A stretch of DNA of 64,000 bases from a bacterium (GCA_905221295.1 CAJNCP010000003.1:164110-228109), one strand, 5' to 3'. Positions 26,617-35,218 are shown, numbered from the stretch's first letter. Notes: generated from the letters alone by a model not told the origin. Program-made: numbers and translations.

Positions 26617-26645
26617 ATTATATGCTATTGTCCGCTTTTTGTCAA
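26617..26645 (-). promoter_or_regulatory. Promoter of the trpB paralogue / trp cluster
   Basis: Minus-strand TTGACA (26645-26640), 17-bp spacer, TATAAT (26622-26617): full consensus. Confidence 0.92.
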
Positions 26646-26652
26646 GATTTTT

Positions 26653-27882
26653 TTATGATTTTTTTCTAGAACCGAGGATTTCTTCGGAAATTCTCACCAA
26701 AGTCTGAACGATATAATCAACTTCTTCATCGCTTAATTTTGTATGAAGAGGAAGCGTAATTTCATTTTCAAAGAAGGCATAGGCTCTTGGATAATCTGCC
26801 ATATCAAAACCAAGATTCTTATAGGCTGTCAAGAGAGGAAGCGGTTTGTAGTGTACATTATTTGCAATTCCTGCTTTGGCTAATTCTTGGATGATGTGGT
26901 TGCGCTCTTCTAAACTTGCTCCTTCTACATGGGTGATATAGAGGTGGCGTGAAGATTCGACAGTATCAGTCTTGTGTACCAGTGGGTGAATACGAGTACC
27001 CGCAAAACCACGATCATAACGGTCCACGATGTCCTTACGACGTTGCAACAAACCAGGGTAACGATCCAATTGTACCAAACCAAGCGAAGCCATGATATCC
27101 GTCATGTTGCACTTGTAGGCTGGTGTAACGATATCGTATTCCCAAGAACCCAATTGCATCTTAGCAAGAGCATCCTTTGTTTGCCCGTGAAGAGAAAGGA
27201 TTTGGAATTCCTTGTACATCTCTTCATCGTCAATAGCTGGATTGGCTTTCCAAGTCACACTTCCTCCCTCAGCCGTTGTAAAGTTTTTAACGGCATGGAA
27301 TGAGAAGGAAGTAAAGTCAGCGATAGAACCAGCTGGTTGTCCTTTATAAGTAGATCCCAAAGCATGGGCACTATCAGAGACAATCACGATACGGTTAAAG
27401 GCCTTTTGCCACTTGCTAGCAGCTGTAAAGAGATCCCGTTTCTTCTCCACGACTTGGAACAAACGGTCATAGTCGCACACAATCCCTGCAAGCTCAACCG
27501 GAATAATCACCTTAGTCTTTTCAGTAATGGCTTGCTCAAGTAGGTCATAATCCATCTCAAAAGTATCTGCTTGGATATCCACCATGACAGGGGTTGCTCC
27601 CACGTGAGTGATGACACTACATGAAGCTGTATAGGTCATGGCTGGAACGATGACTTCATCACCAGGTCCCACTTCCAAAACACGCAAAATCAACTCAAGA
27701 GCGGCAGTCGCAGAGTTGAGGCAGACAGTCTTAGGTGTCTGTGTGTATTGGGACAAGCGACGCTCCAGTTCTTTTGTCTTAGGACCTGTTGTGATCCAAC
27801 CAGAGCGCAGGGTATCTGCTACTTCAGCAATTTCAGCTTCGGTAATATCGGGTGGTGAAAATGGAATATTGTAATTTGGCAT
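26653..27882 (-). CDS. DegT/DnrJ/EryC1/StrS aminotransferase (AATGal branch of teichoic-acid synthesis)
   Basis: 409 aa; the start at 27882 follows AAAGGAG, nine codons inside the longest frame. A PLP-dependent sugar aminotransferase: SGWITTGPKTKELE at the N-terminus, VCLNSATAALEL, DEVIVPAMTYTASCSVI, SDSAHALGSTYKGQPAG, and the PLP lysine in FSFHAVKNFTTAEGG. Next to it is an undecaprenyl-phosphate sugar transferase, 42 bp upstream in the same direction. In pneumococcus this gene pair has been proposed to make and attach the first teichoic-acid sugar, 2-acetamido-4-amino-2,4,6-trideoxygalactose (AATGal). Here that role is inferred from family plus context. Confidence 0.9.
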   Translation of the reverse strand: MPNYNIPFSPPDITEAEIAEVADTLRSGWITTGPKTKELERRLSQYTQTPKTVCLNSATAALELILRVLEVGPGDEVIVPAMTYTASCSVITHVGATPVMVDIQADTFEMDYDLLEQAITEKTKVIIPVELAGIVCDYDRLFQVVEKKRDLFTAASKWQKAFNRIVIVSDSAHALGSTYKGQPAGSIADFTSFSFHAVKNFTTAEGGSVTWKANPAIDDEEMYKEFQILSLHGQTKDALAKMQLGSWEYDIVTPAYKCNMTDIMASLGLVQLDRYPGLLQRRKDIVDRYDRGFAGTRIHPLVHKTDTVESSRHLYITHVEGASLEERNHIIQELAKAGIANNVHYKPLPLLTAYKNLGFDMADYPRAYAFFENEITLPLHTKLSDEEVDYIVQTLVRISEEILGSRKKS

Positions 27883-27924
27883 TGATTTGCTCCTTTTATC
27901 TGTACTCATTTTCTCATGACTACT

Positions 27925-28617
27925 TTATTTTAGCACTTCAAACACGGTTTGAAACATGATTTTGATGTCTCCAAGGAAACTAAACTCTCGGAGATAGGCG
28001 AGGTTATAGCGCATCTTTTCAGGAAGGACATGCTCTACATAGGCTTGGTCAACTGACAGACCTTTCTCCGTCATTTGACTGATGATAGTATCCTCATCCT
28101 TGTAGTTGATGCTGGCTGGAGAGGTGATTCCTGCTGGCAAGAGCAAGGTCGCCATCATTTCAGGACTATACTGCTCGGTGTAACGTGGCACTTCAGGTCG
28201 CGTGCCGACAAAAGACATTTCGCCTTTAAGGACATTGACCAGCTGAGGCAGTTCATCCAAGCGCACACGACGAATGAAATTTCCCACTTTGGTAATGCGG
28301 CTGTCGTTAGCTGAAGTCACCAGACTTCCTTTTTTATCCGCATCCGTCACCATAGTACGGAACTTCCAAATCTTGAACAGACGGTTGTACTGGGTCACGC
28401 GCTCTTGCTTGTAAATGACAGGTCCCTTGCTATCCAACTTGATCCAAATGCTCAAGATAAGAAAGATGGGAGAAGTCAAAACTAGCAAAAACAAGGCCAG
28501 AACCCAGTCCAGGCAACGCTTGAAAATCAGCGAACCCTTCCTTTTAGAGACAAGCTGGTAGTAGGACTCAACCTCGCTTGATTGCATTTCCACGGGCAAG
28601 TCTTCCCATTTCAGCAT
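27925..28617 (-). CDS. Undecaprenyl-phosphate sugar-1-phosphate transferase (first step of teichoic acid)
   Basis: 230 aa. Membrane-associated bacterial sugar transferase (PF02397 type): one re-entrant/hydrophobic helix LDWVLALFLLVLTSPIFLIL at about residues 36-55, then YKQERVTQYNRLFKIWKFRTM, FIRRVRLDELPQLVNVLKG and MSFVGTRPEVP, with the DE catalytic pair. It transfers a phosphosugar to the lipid carrier. Adjacent aminotransferase suggests AATGal as the sugar, starting teichoic acid. First gene of the pair; no promoter was picked with confidence. Confidence 0.9.
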   Translation of the reverse strand: MLKWEDLPVEMQSSEVESYYQLVSKRKGSLIFKRCLDWVLALFLLVLTSPIFLILSIWIKLDSKGPVIYKQERVTQYNRLFKIWKFRTMVTDADKKGSLVTSANDSRITKVGNFIRRVRLDELPQLVNVLKGEMSFVGTRPEVPRYTEQYSPEMMATLLLPAGITSPASINYKDEDTIISQMTEKGLSVDQAYVEHVLPEKMRYNLAYLREFSFLGDIKIMFQTVFEVLK

Positions 28618-28734
28618 GCTGTTTCTCCTTTGTTTTTATTATACTATTTGTCAACATTTTTCATTATACCACAAAATGGAAAAGGCGGTGCAAGAAATCT
28701 GTAATTTGAAGGATTTCCTTCTGATGTTCAATGA

Positions 28735-28803
28735 AAATCAAAGTACAGCTTTGAGGTTGCAGATAAAGCTGACATGGTTTGAAGAGATTTTCAAAGAGTA
28801 TTA
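28735..28803 (+). repeat. Degenerate or internally deleted BOX-type repeat
   Basis: The ends match the BOX element at 32320-32467: CAATGAAAATCAAAG on one side and GTTTGAAGAGATTTTCAAAG on the other, with TTTGAGGTTG inside; the central part is missing. It ends at the stop codon of the following ABC gene. Confidence 0.65.
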
Positions 28804-30543
28804 GGACATGGCCCCTGCCTGCAAGCTATACATCTTGTGATAGGTTCCTCCCAAGGCCAAGAGTTCCTCATGGGTTCCACTCTCGATGATACGCCCCTTG
28901 TCCAAGACGTAGATGCAGTGGGCATCCTGGATGGTCGAAAGGCGATGAGCAATAGCAATGGTTGTCCGTCCCTGTCTCATCTTAGCTAGGGAATCTTGAA
29001 CCAAACTTTCTGTTTCAGAGTCAATATTGGCTGTCGCTTCATCCAAAATCAGGATTTTAGGTTGACTGGCGACTGTTCTAGAAAAGGCAAGAAGCTGTCG
29101 CTGTCCAGTAGAAAAGCTCGAGCCACGCTCAGACACAGGTGCATCATAACCCTGCGGAAGCTCCTGAATAAAGGAATCTGCATCAACAAAGGCAGCCGCA
29201 TCCTGGACCTCTTTATCACTAAGATCTTGGTACATGGCGATATTGGACTTGATAGTCCCATGATAGAGGAAGGGTTCCTGTAAGACTAGCCCGATATTCT
29301 TTCTCAACTCTTCCTGACTGTAGTTCCTGATATCCACACCATCCAAGAGAACGCGGCCTGACTGAAATTCATAAAAGCGCATGAGGACATTGATAATGGA
29401 AGATTTCCCTGAACCTGTATGACCTACAAAGGCAATGGTTTCGCCCTTGTTAACTGAAAAGGAAATGTCATCCAGAATCGGATGTTTGCCATCATATGAG
29501 AAACACACATGTTCAAAACGGATATTGCCTTCTTTGACTTTAGCTTGCCCATTTTTTTGGAGAGGCTCATAGGTCGTTTCATCAATCAAGGCAAAGACAC
29601 GGCCTGCAGATACCATAGAAGTTTGAAGGGTTGAAAAGTTTTGCGTCACCTCAATCAGGGGATCAAAAAGGCGGTTGATATACTGGATAAAGGCATACAT
29701 GGTTCCAGCTGTTATCCCGATAGAAAGACCACGATAGCCAAAGTAGGCCATCAAAACGGCGTAGCCTAGGAGTTTCAGCAAACTCATGGCAGGGCGCAAA
29801 AAGAGGGCATCCAAGGCTACAGAACGGTTGGCATAGACCAAGTGTTCTTGGTTGATTTCATCAAATTCTGCCTGCAGACGCTTCTCTTGATTAAAGGCTT
29901 GGATAATCCTGATTCCCTCGATATTCTCTGCCAGCTTACTATTGATATCCGACAAGAGACTTCTGGTTTTTTCGATGATTTTCACTGATTTTTTCCGGTA
30001 GAGATTGACCAAAAGGAAAATCAAGGGGAGAAAGAGCAGGACTAAAGCTGTCAAACGAAAATCCAGCACCAACATGGTATACAGAGTTGTCAGAAAGATA
30101 AAAACTGCTGAAATAAAGCTGGATAAAATTCCCGAAAACATGTCACTGATGGTCTCGGTATCATTGGTCAAACGAGAGACGATGGAACCTGCTGGCGTCT
30201 TGTCAAAATAAGACATGCCGAGTTTCTCCATATTGGCAAAGGCATCGCGACGAATATCTCTGACAATACTGTAGGACACCCTCGCAAAGAGAAGATTGCC
30301 AACATACTGAACCAGAGTTTGCAGGATATAGAGTCCATAGTAAGCCAGCAAAACGGTCACGGCCAGTTGATTAAGATTGCTGAGGTACTGGTCGATAAAA
30401 TGAGAAGCCACAAGGGGAATGACACTTTTAATGACCGTCGTCGCTAGGAGAAAACTGAGTGCCAAAAAGGTCAGGAGGCCATAGGGCTTGAGATAGGACA
30501 TCAAGCGCTTCAATACAGCCCATTGTTCTTTCTTATTCTGCAT
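28801..30543 (-). CDS. Heterodimeric ABC exporter subunit with intact Walker B
   Basis: 580 aa: six-helix exporter membrane domain (about 1-320) and nucleotide-binding domain (about 340-575). Walker A GHTGSGKSS, signature FSTGQRQLLAFSR, Walker B ILILDEATANID, switch His in AIAHRLST. The signature is STGQ instead of SGGQ while the Walker B glutamate is present; the partner has the reverse, the pattern of LmrCD/BmrCD-type heterodimers with one degenerate ATP site. Substrate: drugs or lipids, not predictable. Its ATG overlaps the end of the partner gene by 11 bp. Confidence 0.92.
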   Translation of the reverse strand: MQNKKEQWAVLKRLMSYLKPYGLLTFLALSFLLATTVIKSVIPLVASHFIDQYLSNLNQLAVTVLLAYYGLYILQTLVQYVGNLLFARVSYSIVRDIRRDAFANMEKLGMSYFDKTPAGSIVSRLTNDTETISDMFSGILSSFISAVFIFLTTLYTMLVLDFRLTALVLLFLPLIFLLVNLYRKKSVKIIEKTRSLLSDINSKLAENIEGIRIIQAFNQEKRLQAEFDEINQEHLVYANRSVALDALFLRPAMSLLKLLGYAVLMAYFGYRGLSIGITAGTMYAFIQYINRLFDPLIEVTQNFSTLQTSMVSAGRVFALIDETTYEPLQKNGQAKVKEGNIRFEHVCFSYDGKHPILDDISFSVNKGETIAFVGHTGSGKSSIINVLMRFYEFQSGRVLLDGVDIRNYSQEELRKNIGLVLQEPFLYHGTIKSNIAMYQDLSDKEVQDAAAFVDADSFIQELPQGYDAPVSERGSSFSTGQRQLLAFSRTVASQPKILILDEATANIDSETESLVQDSLAKMRQGRTTIAIAHRLSTIQDAHCIYVLDKGRIIESGTHEELLALGGTYHKMYSLQAGAMS

Positions 30544-32278
30544 CTTCTTCTCCTTTCATTTCCAACTGCTGAGACTGGTAGGTTTGGGCATACCAGCCAT
30601 CTAGGGCTAGCAATTCTTCGTGCGTGCCCCGTTCGATAATTTGGCCATTTTGCAGAACCAAGATCAGATCTGCATGGACAACCGCACTGAGACGATGTGC
30701 TGTAATAATGGTTGTCTTGTCCTTCCGTGTCTCCTTGAGATTGTCGATGATGGCATACTCCGTTTTGGCATCCACGGCGGACAAGGAATCATCTAGAATC
30801 AAAATATCAGGGTCTAAAATCATAGCCCGACTCATGGCCAGACGCTGCTTTTGACCACCAGAAAGACTGACTCCTTTTTCACCGATTAGCGTATCAAATC
30901 CCTGAGGCATGTCCACAATATCTTGGTAAACTTGCGCTAGTTTAGTCGCTTCCTCGACCGCCGAAAGGGGCAAGTTAGGATTGCCAAAGCGGATATTGTC
31001 TAAGATTGAAGCCGCAAAGAGGAACTGGTCCTGCGGAACATAGCCCATAAGGCTACGAAAATCTGTCAGACGATAATTCCGAATATCATGACCATTTAGG
31101 TAAATAGCACCCTTATCCACATCATATTCACGCAAGAGGAGCTTGATCAAGGACGTTTTTCCAGAGCCTGTCTGCCCGACCAAGCCTAGGGTTTGTCCTT
31201 TTTCCAGACTAAAGTGAACATCCGTCAGTGTCTCCTCATTTTCAAAGGCAAAGCTGTCAATGGCATATTCCAAACGTCCATTTTCTATACCATCTAAAGG
31301 AAACTCAGGGTCTTGAACAGGTGATTCCTGAGATAAAAGCTCCTCAATCCGTTGGTAAGAAACCTTCCCTCGCTGGGTAATATTAAAGAGGAAGCCAATG
31401 GCCATAAGAGGCCAGACCAACATATCCAAGTAAGAGATAAAAGTGACCAAATTCCCAACCGTGATTTGCCCCTCCTGAACCATCAAAGAGCCGACCAAGA
31501 GAGTTAAAACATAGGACGAACCAACAAACAAGAGAACCATGGGGTCAAAGAGACTATCGTATTTCATGGTTTGGAGATTCTTTTGGAAGGTCAATTCATT
31601 CACTGCCTGAAAGGACTTCAACTCATCCGCCTGATAACCGAAAGACTTGGTCACTTTGATACCTGATACAGACTCCTGCACCTTATTATTGAGTTCGGAA
31701 AAGGCAGCCTGTGACTCGCCAAAGGCCTTGTGGGTCTTTCTCCCTAGACGACTGGTCGCATAAGCCATGAAAGGCAAGGGAAGAATGGCAACCAAGGTCA
31801 TTTGCCAGGAGATACTAAAAAGCATGGTCAGCAAAGTCACCAAAGCCGTGATGGAAGCATCCACTGCTGACATGACTCCTCCACCTGCGAGACGAGTTAA
31901 AGCATTGATATCATTGGTGGCGTGTGCCATCAAGTCCCCCGTCCGATAGGTCTGATAAAAGGCTGGCGACATTTTAGTAAAATGCTCAAACAAGCGAGAA
32001 CGCATAATCTGCCCTAGACGGTAAGAAGTTCCAAGGATATACATGCGCCAAACATAGCGCAGATAGTACATCCCAAAGGCTGCCAGCAGCAGATAAAATA
32101 GATTAAAAAGGAGGTCCTGCTGGGTTAATTGTCCCCCAGTAATGGCATCAATCACCCGTCCCATGACCATGGGGGGGATGAGATTAAGGACGGAAACCAA
32201 GACCAAGGCCACAATCCCGACTAGATAACGGCGCTTTTCTAACTTGAAAAACCACCAAAGTTTTTGAATAATGGACAT
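30533..32278 (-). CDS. Heterodimeric ABC exporter subunit with degenerate Walker B
   Basis: 581 aa from the ATG at 32278 (AAAGGG site), 13 codons inside the longest frame. Exporter topology: six helices, then NBD with Walker A GQTGSGKTS, signature LSGGQKQRLAMSRA, Walker B ILILDDSLSAVD where aspartate replaces the catalytic glutamate, and AHRLSAVVHAD. With the next gene it forms the classic asymmetric pair: this Walker A/B with the partner's STGQ signature makes the degenerate site. Upstream lies a BOX element. Pneumococcal homologues occupy the same position after the teichoic-acid pair. Confidence 0.92.
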   Translation of the reverse strand: MSIIQKLWWFFKLEKRRYLVGIVALVLVSVLNLIPPMVMGRVIDAITGGQLTQQDLLFNLFYLLLAAFGMYYLRYVWRMYILGTSYRLGQIMRSRLFEHFTKMSPAFYQTYRTGDLMAHATNDINALTRLAGGGVMSAVDASITALVTLLTMLFSISWQMTLVAILPLPFMAYATSRLGRKTHKAFGESQAAFSELNNKVQESVSGIKVTKSFGYQADELKSFQAVNELTFQKNLQTMKYDSLFDPMVLLFVGSSYVLTLLVGSLMVQEGQITVGNLVTFISYLDMLVWPLMAIGFLFNITQRGKVSYQRIEELLSQESPVQDPEFPLDGIENGRLEYAIDSFAFENEETLTDVHFSLEKGQTLGLVGQTGSGKTSLIKLLLREYDVDKGAIYLNGHDIRNYRLTDFRSLMGYVPQDQFLFAASILDNIRFGNPNLPLSAVEEATKLAQVYQDIVDMPQGFDTLIGEKGVSLSGGQKQRLAMSRAMILDPDILILDDSLSAVDAKTEYAIIDNLKETRKDKTTIITAHRLSAVVHADLILVLQNGQIIERGTHEELLALDGWYAQTYQSQQLEMKGEEDAE

Positions 32279-32319
32279 AAAATCCCTTTCTGATTGCAAA
32301 TGGAAACCTGAGGCCAAGA

Positions 32320-32467
32320 CTCAATGAAAATCAAAGAGCAAACTAGGAAACTAGCCGCAGGCTGCTCAAAGCACTGCTTTGAGGTTGTAGATAGAACTGA
32401 CGAAGTCAGTAACCTACATACGGCAAGGCGACGTTGACGCAGTTTGAATTTGATTTTTGAAGAGTAC
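32320..32467 (-). repeat. BOX-type repeat element (boxA with boxC-like end)
   Basis: About 148 bp. The stretch TACGGCAAGGCGACGTTGAC matches the core used for BOX typing (boxA). Flanking arms TCAATGAAAATCAAAGAGC and TTTGATTTTTGAAGAGTA are imperfect inverted ends; inside are GCTGCTCAAAGCACTGCTTTGAG, folding partly on itself, and the dyad ACTGACGAAGTCAGT. BOX elements are non-autonomous repeats of mitis-group genomes. Strand given is arbitrary. Confidence 0.85.
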
Positions 32468-32484
32468 AAGACCCCAGGTTTTTC

Positions 32485-33120
32485 TTATTCATAAGTTACG
32501 ACTGAGACGACACCCTTGTCATACTCAGCGATAAAGATGTTGGCTACATTATCATGCCCTTGTTTACTAAGGTTATCAAGCAGCCACTCTTCGCTACGAC
32601 CAATCGATTCCAAAACATCTACTTGGATCACACCGTCAGTCACAACTGGATACTTAGGATTTTCATCTCCCATTTGGACCACGATGAGTTGACCGTTTTG
32701 CTCCTGCACAGCTCGTTTAACTTGCTTCATTTGGAAAATCCCTTGGCTACGAAGCTTGAGGGCTACATCCGATGCAGACAAGCCAACTGAACGACAGGCT
32801 TCTGGATCAATCTTCCCATTTTTGATGAGGAGAGTCGGTTTTCCATCAATTAAGCGTTTGACAAAACGAACATTGTTATTGAGCCATTTGAGGGTCAAGA
32901 CCAAAATCGTCCACATCATCAGAATCACTGCGTACTGGAGAATGCTGATAGAACTATTGTAAATCACCCCACCGATGATACCACCAAGAACATAGTTCTG
33001 AATTTGGTCTGTCGCAGAGTTAGGTGCTAGATTTCCCTTTCCTGTCACATTGATAACAAAAACAAGCGAGAAAAGACCCAAGGCCAGTTTGATTAAAATT
33101 TCCATATAATTGAGTGTCAT
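32485..33120 (-). CDS. DUF421 (YetF-family) membrane protein
   Basis: 211 aa. Three membrane helices in the first 75 residues, with the family motif TDQIQNYVLGGIIGGVIYN, then a cytoplasmic part with KPTLLIKNGKIDPEACRSVGLSASDVALKLRSQGIFQMKQVKRAVQEQNG in the YetF pattern (KLRxxGI..xxV..A..E..G). Related B. subtilis YetF/YkjA-type proteins are linked to membrane and spore functions, but the biochemical role is not established. It overlaps the upstream DUF3290 gene by 4 bp, an association common in Firmicutes. Confidence 0.87.
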   Translation of the reverse strand: MTLNYMEILIKLALGLFSLVFVINVTGKGNLAPNSATDQIQNYVLGGIIGGVIYNSSISILQYAVILMMWTILVLTLKWLNNNVRFVKRLIDGKPTLLIKNGKIDPEACRSVGLSASDVALKLRSQGIFQMKQVKRAVQEQNGQLIVVQMGDENPKYPVVTDGVIQVDVLESIGRSEEWLLDNLSKQGHDNVANIFIAEYDKGVVSVVTYE

Positions 33121-33572
33121 TTGTTCACCTCCACCAGTTCAATTGCATCTGTTTTATACAATTCGACTTTCTCTAACAGGTACTTGTCTGGCTCACTTCC
33201 ATTTAGGGCACGATAATAGTGATCTCCTACCTTGATAAGTCCTCCATCTGTGTTTGTGGAAGTATTGACGTAAACCTCTGACTTGTCTACTCCCAATTCT
33301 TTGGAAACAAGCTCGATGAAATGAAGTGAAGCTTGAAATTTATTATTAGATACTTGATTGTTTTGATAAGTCGTGATGCTGACCAAAAGCAGAGCTAATA
33401 AGGTCAAGGCTGAAATCATGACCAACTCACGAAATTTGGTTCCCTTTTTATCATGGTATGCCTTAAAAGCAAAAAAACCTGTCACAGCTAATAGAACAAT
33501 TCCAAAGCCAACCATGATACCATTTTGCTGACTGATTTGGCTGAGGACATAGTCATAAGAGTAGAATTTCAT
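33117..33572 (-). CDS. DUF3290 membrane protein, partner of the DUF421 gene
   Basis: 151 aa. Two helices (about residues 16-33 and 46-66), then an outward domain with SKELGVDKSEVYVNTSTNTDGGLIKVGDHYYRALN, typical of DUF3290. Four-bp overlap with DUF421 implies coupled synthesis and perhaps a complex. Function unknown. Ribosome site AAAGGGAG. Confidence 0.85.
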   Translation of the reverse strand: MKFYSYDYVLSQISQQNGIMVGFGIVLLAVTGFFAFKAYHDKKGTKFRELVMISALTLLALLLVSITTYQNNQVSNNKFQASLHFIELVSKELGVDKSEVYVNTSTNTDGGLIKVGDHYYRALNGSEPDKYLLEKVELYKTDAIELVEVNK

Positions 33573-33642
33573 GTATTTTCACTCCCTTTCATAAAATCAT
33601 TCTTAATTATAAACGAAAGAGGGTGATTTTTCAAACTATACG

Positions 33643-33672
33643 TTGGGGAAATGCGCCTTTTTTTGGTATAAT
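33643..33672 (+). promoter_or_regulatory. Promoter of exoA
   Basis: Extended -10 TGGTATAAT (33664-33672) with a weak -35 TTGGGG (33643-33648) 18 bp upstream. Confidence 0.65.
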
Positions 33673-33705
33673 ATAGTCTATAATCTGAATGAAAAAGGTA
33701 ACTTT

Positions 33706-34533
33706 ATGAAACTCATCTCATGGAATATTGATTCCCTCAATGCAGCCCTAACGAGCGACTCAGCTCGTGCAAAGTTGTCCCAAGAAGTCCTACAAACATT
33801 GGTAGCCGAAAACGCTGATATTATCGCTATCCAAGAAACCAAGCTTTCTGCCAAGGGGCCTACAAAAAAACACTTGGAAATTTTAGAAGAGCTCTTCCCA
33901 GGCTATGAAAATACTTGGCGTTCCTCTCAAGAACCTGCTCGCAAAGGCTACGCTGGAACCATGTTCCTCTATAAGAAAGAACTCACACCAGCGATTAGCT
34001 TCCCAGAAATCGGTGCCCCTTCTACCATGGACTTGGAAGGCCGCATCATCACCTTGGAATTTGATGCATTTTTCGTAACGCAAGTTTACACTCCAAATGC
34101 TGGTGATGGTTTGAAACGCTTGGAAGAGCGTCAAGTCTGGGACGTCAAATATGCTGAGTATCTGGCGCAACTAGACAAAGAAAAACCAGTCCTTGCAACC
34201 GGTGACTACAACGTAGCCCACAAGGAAATCGACCTTGCAAATCCTGCCAGCAATCGCCGTTCACCTGGTTTTACAGACGAGGAGCGTGCTGGATTTACCA
34301 ACCTCTTGGCAACTGGGTTTACTGACACCTTCCGCCACATTCACGGCGATGTCCCAGAGCGCTACACTTGGTGGGCGCAACGCAGCAAGACTTCTAAAAT
34401 CAATAATACAGGCTGGAGAATCGACTACTGGCTCGCTAGCAACCGCGTGGCTGACAAGGTGGTCAAGTCTGACATGATTGACTCGGGTGCGCGTCAAGAC
34501 CATACGCCGATTGTACTGGAAATTGAACTCTAA
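33706..34533 (+). CDS. exoA: Exodeoxyribonuclease III-type AP endonuclease
   Basis: 275 aa from ATG 33706; the upstream in-frame extension lies over the promoter. Cleaves abasic sites and has 3'-5' exonuclease in base-excision repair. Catalytic motifs complete: KLISWNIDSLNA, IQETKLS (metal Glu), TQVYTPNAG, LATGDYNVAHKEIDLANP, RIDYWLAS and the final QDHTPIVLEI (Asp-His). Ribosome site AAAAGGTAA is moderate. A VOC-family gene follows after 11 bp and probably shares the message. Confidence 0.96.
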   Translation: MKLISWNIDSLNAALTSDSARAKLSQEVLQTLVAENADIIAIQETKLSAKGPTKKHLEILEELFPGYENTWRSSQEPARKGYAGTMFLYKKELTPAISFPEIGAPSTMDLEGRIITLEFDAFFVTQVYTPNAGDGLKRLEERQVWDVKYAEYLAQLDKEKPVLATGDYNVAHKEIDLANPASNRRSPGFTDEERAGFTNLLATGFTDTFRHIHGDVPERYTWWAQRSKTSKINNTGWRIDYWLASNRVADKVVKSDMIDSGARQDHTPIVLEIEL

Positions 34534-34544
34534 GGAGAAAGCTA

Positions 34545-34931
34545 ATGGACTATCAAGCTGTCATTCCTGAATTTGTAGTATCTGACCTCGAAAAGTCACG
34601 CCACTTCTACTGCGACTTGCTGGGATTTTCTGTCGAATACGAGCGTCCAGAGGAGAAATTTCTCTTCCTCTCGCTTGAAGACTGCCAACTTATGCTAGAA
34701 GAAGGCAGCACAGAAGAATTAGCCCAACTAACCTATCCTTTCGGGCGCGGTGTCAATATTTCCTTTGGCATTGAAGATGTCCCTCAGCTCCACCAAAAAC
34801 TGCTGAAAGCTGACTATCCTATCCATCGTCCGCTGACCAAAAGAGAATTTCGAGTGGGAGATAACTTTATTTACCCTCATGAATTTGCGATTTTGGATCC
34901 TGATGGTTATTTTTTAAGATTTAGCGAATAG
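34545..34931 (+). CDS. VOC-superfamily protein (bleomycin-resistance-like)
   Basis: 128 aa, one VOC (glyoxalase/bleomycin-binding/dioxygenase) module pair: VIPEFVVSDLEKSRHFYCDLLGFSVEY, FLFLSLEDCQLMLEE, NISFGIEDVPQLHQKL and HEFAILDPDGYFLRFSE. Similar proteins are annotated as bleomycin-resistance or glyoxalase family. Whether it binds a drug or a metabolite cannot be decided. Co-transcribed with exoA. Confidence 0.87.
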   Translation: MDYQAVIPEFVVSDLEKSRHFYCDLLGFSVEYERPEEKFLFLSLEDCQLMLEEGSTEELAQLTYPFGRGVNISFGIEDVPQLHQKLLKADYPIHRPLTKREFRVGDNFIYPHEFAILDPDGYFLRFSE

Positions 34932-34934
34932 AAG

Positions 34935-34976
34935 AATAAAAGGCTACAATACTATCTAGCCTTGCAGCCTTTTATT
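34935..34976 (+). terminator. Terminator of exoA-VOC unit
   Basis: AATAAAAGGCT (34935-34945) pairs perfectly with AGCCTTTTATT (34966-34976). The remaining intergenic stretch to 35081 is AT-rich and should hold the xpt promoter, which I could not place firmly. Confidence 0.75.
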
Positions 34977-35081
34977 CGTTCGCTTTTATGTTCTATTTGC
35001 TAACAAAATATTTGATTAATAAAGCTAATTGGTGTAAAATAAAAACATTGGCAGTAGCCTATTTAAAATTTAATATCATTT

Positions 35082-35218
35082 TACTTGTTTATGTCATGAA
35101 TTGGCACGACGTTTCTACAAGGTGCCGGAACACCTAACAATGAGTATGTCAGCTGAAGGTATGGTTTTGGCCATGCCTATTTTGGGGACTTACTTAGAGG
35201 ATTAAGTAGGTCCTTTTT
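35082..35218 (+). ncRNA. Purine (guanine-type) riboswitch with terminator, upstream of xpt
   Basis: Aptamer: P1 TACTTGTT (35082-35089) / AATGAGTA (35139-35146); J2/3 GTTTCTAC (35111-35118); P3 AGGTG / CACCT closed on CCGGAA; loop 2 near AATTGGCA. The J3/1 segment AACAATG keeps the cytosine that selects guanine over adenine. Expression platform: GGACTTACTTA (35186-35196) / TAAGTAGGTCC (35203-35213) plus U-run. Guanine or xanthine should favour termination and shut off xpt-pbuX. P2 has one apparent A-C mismatch. Confidence 0.88.

Noticed and set aside
28616..28804. 62-aa frame in the intergenic region
   Set aside because: Runs through the BOX-type remnant; repeat-derived and without likeness to a protein.
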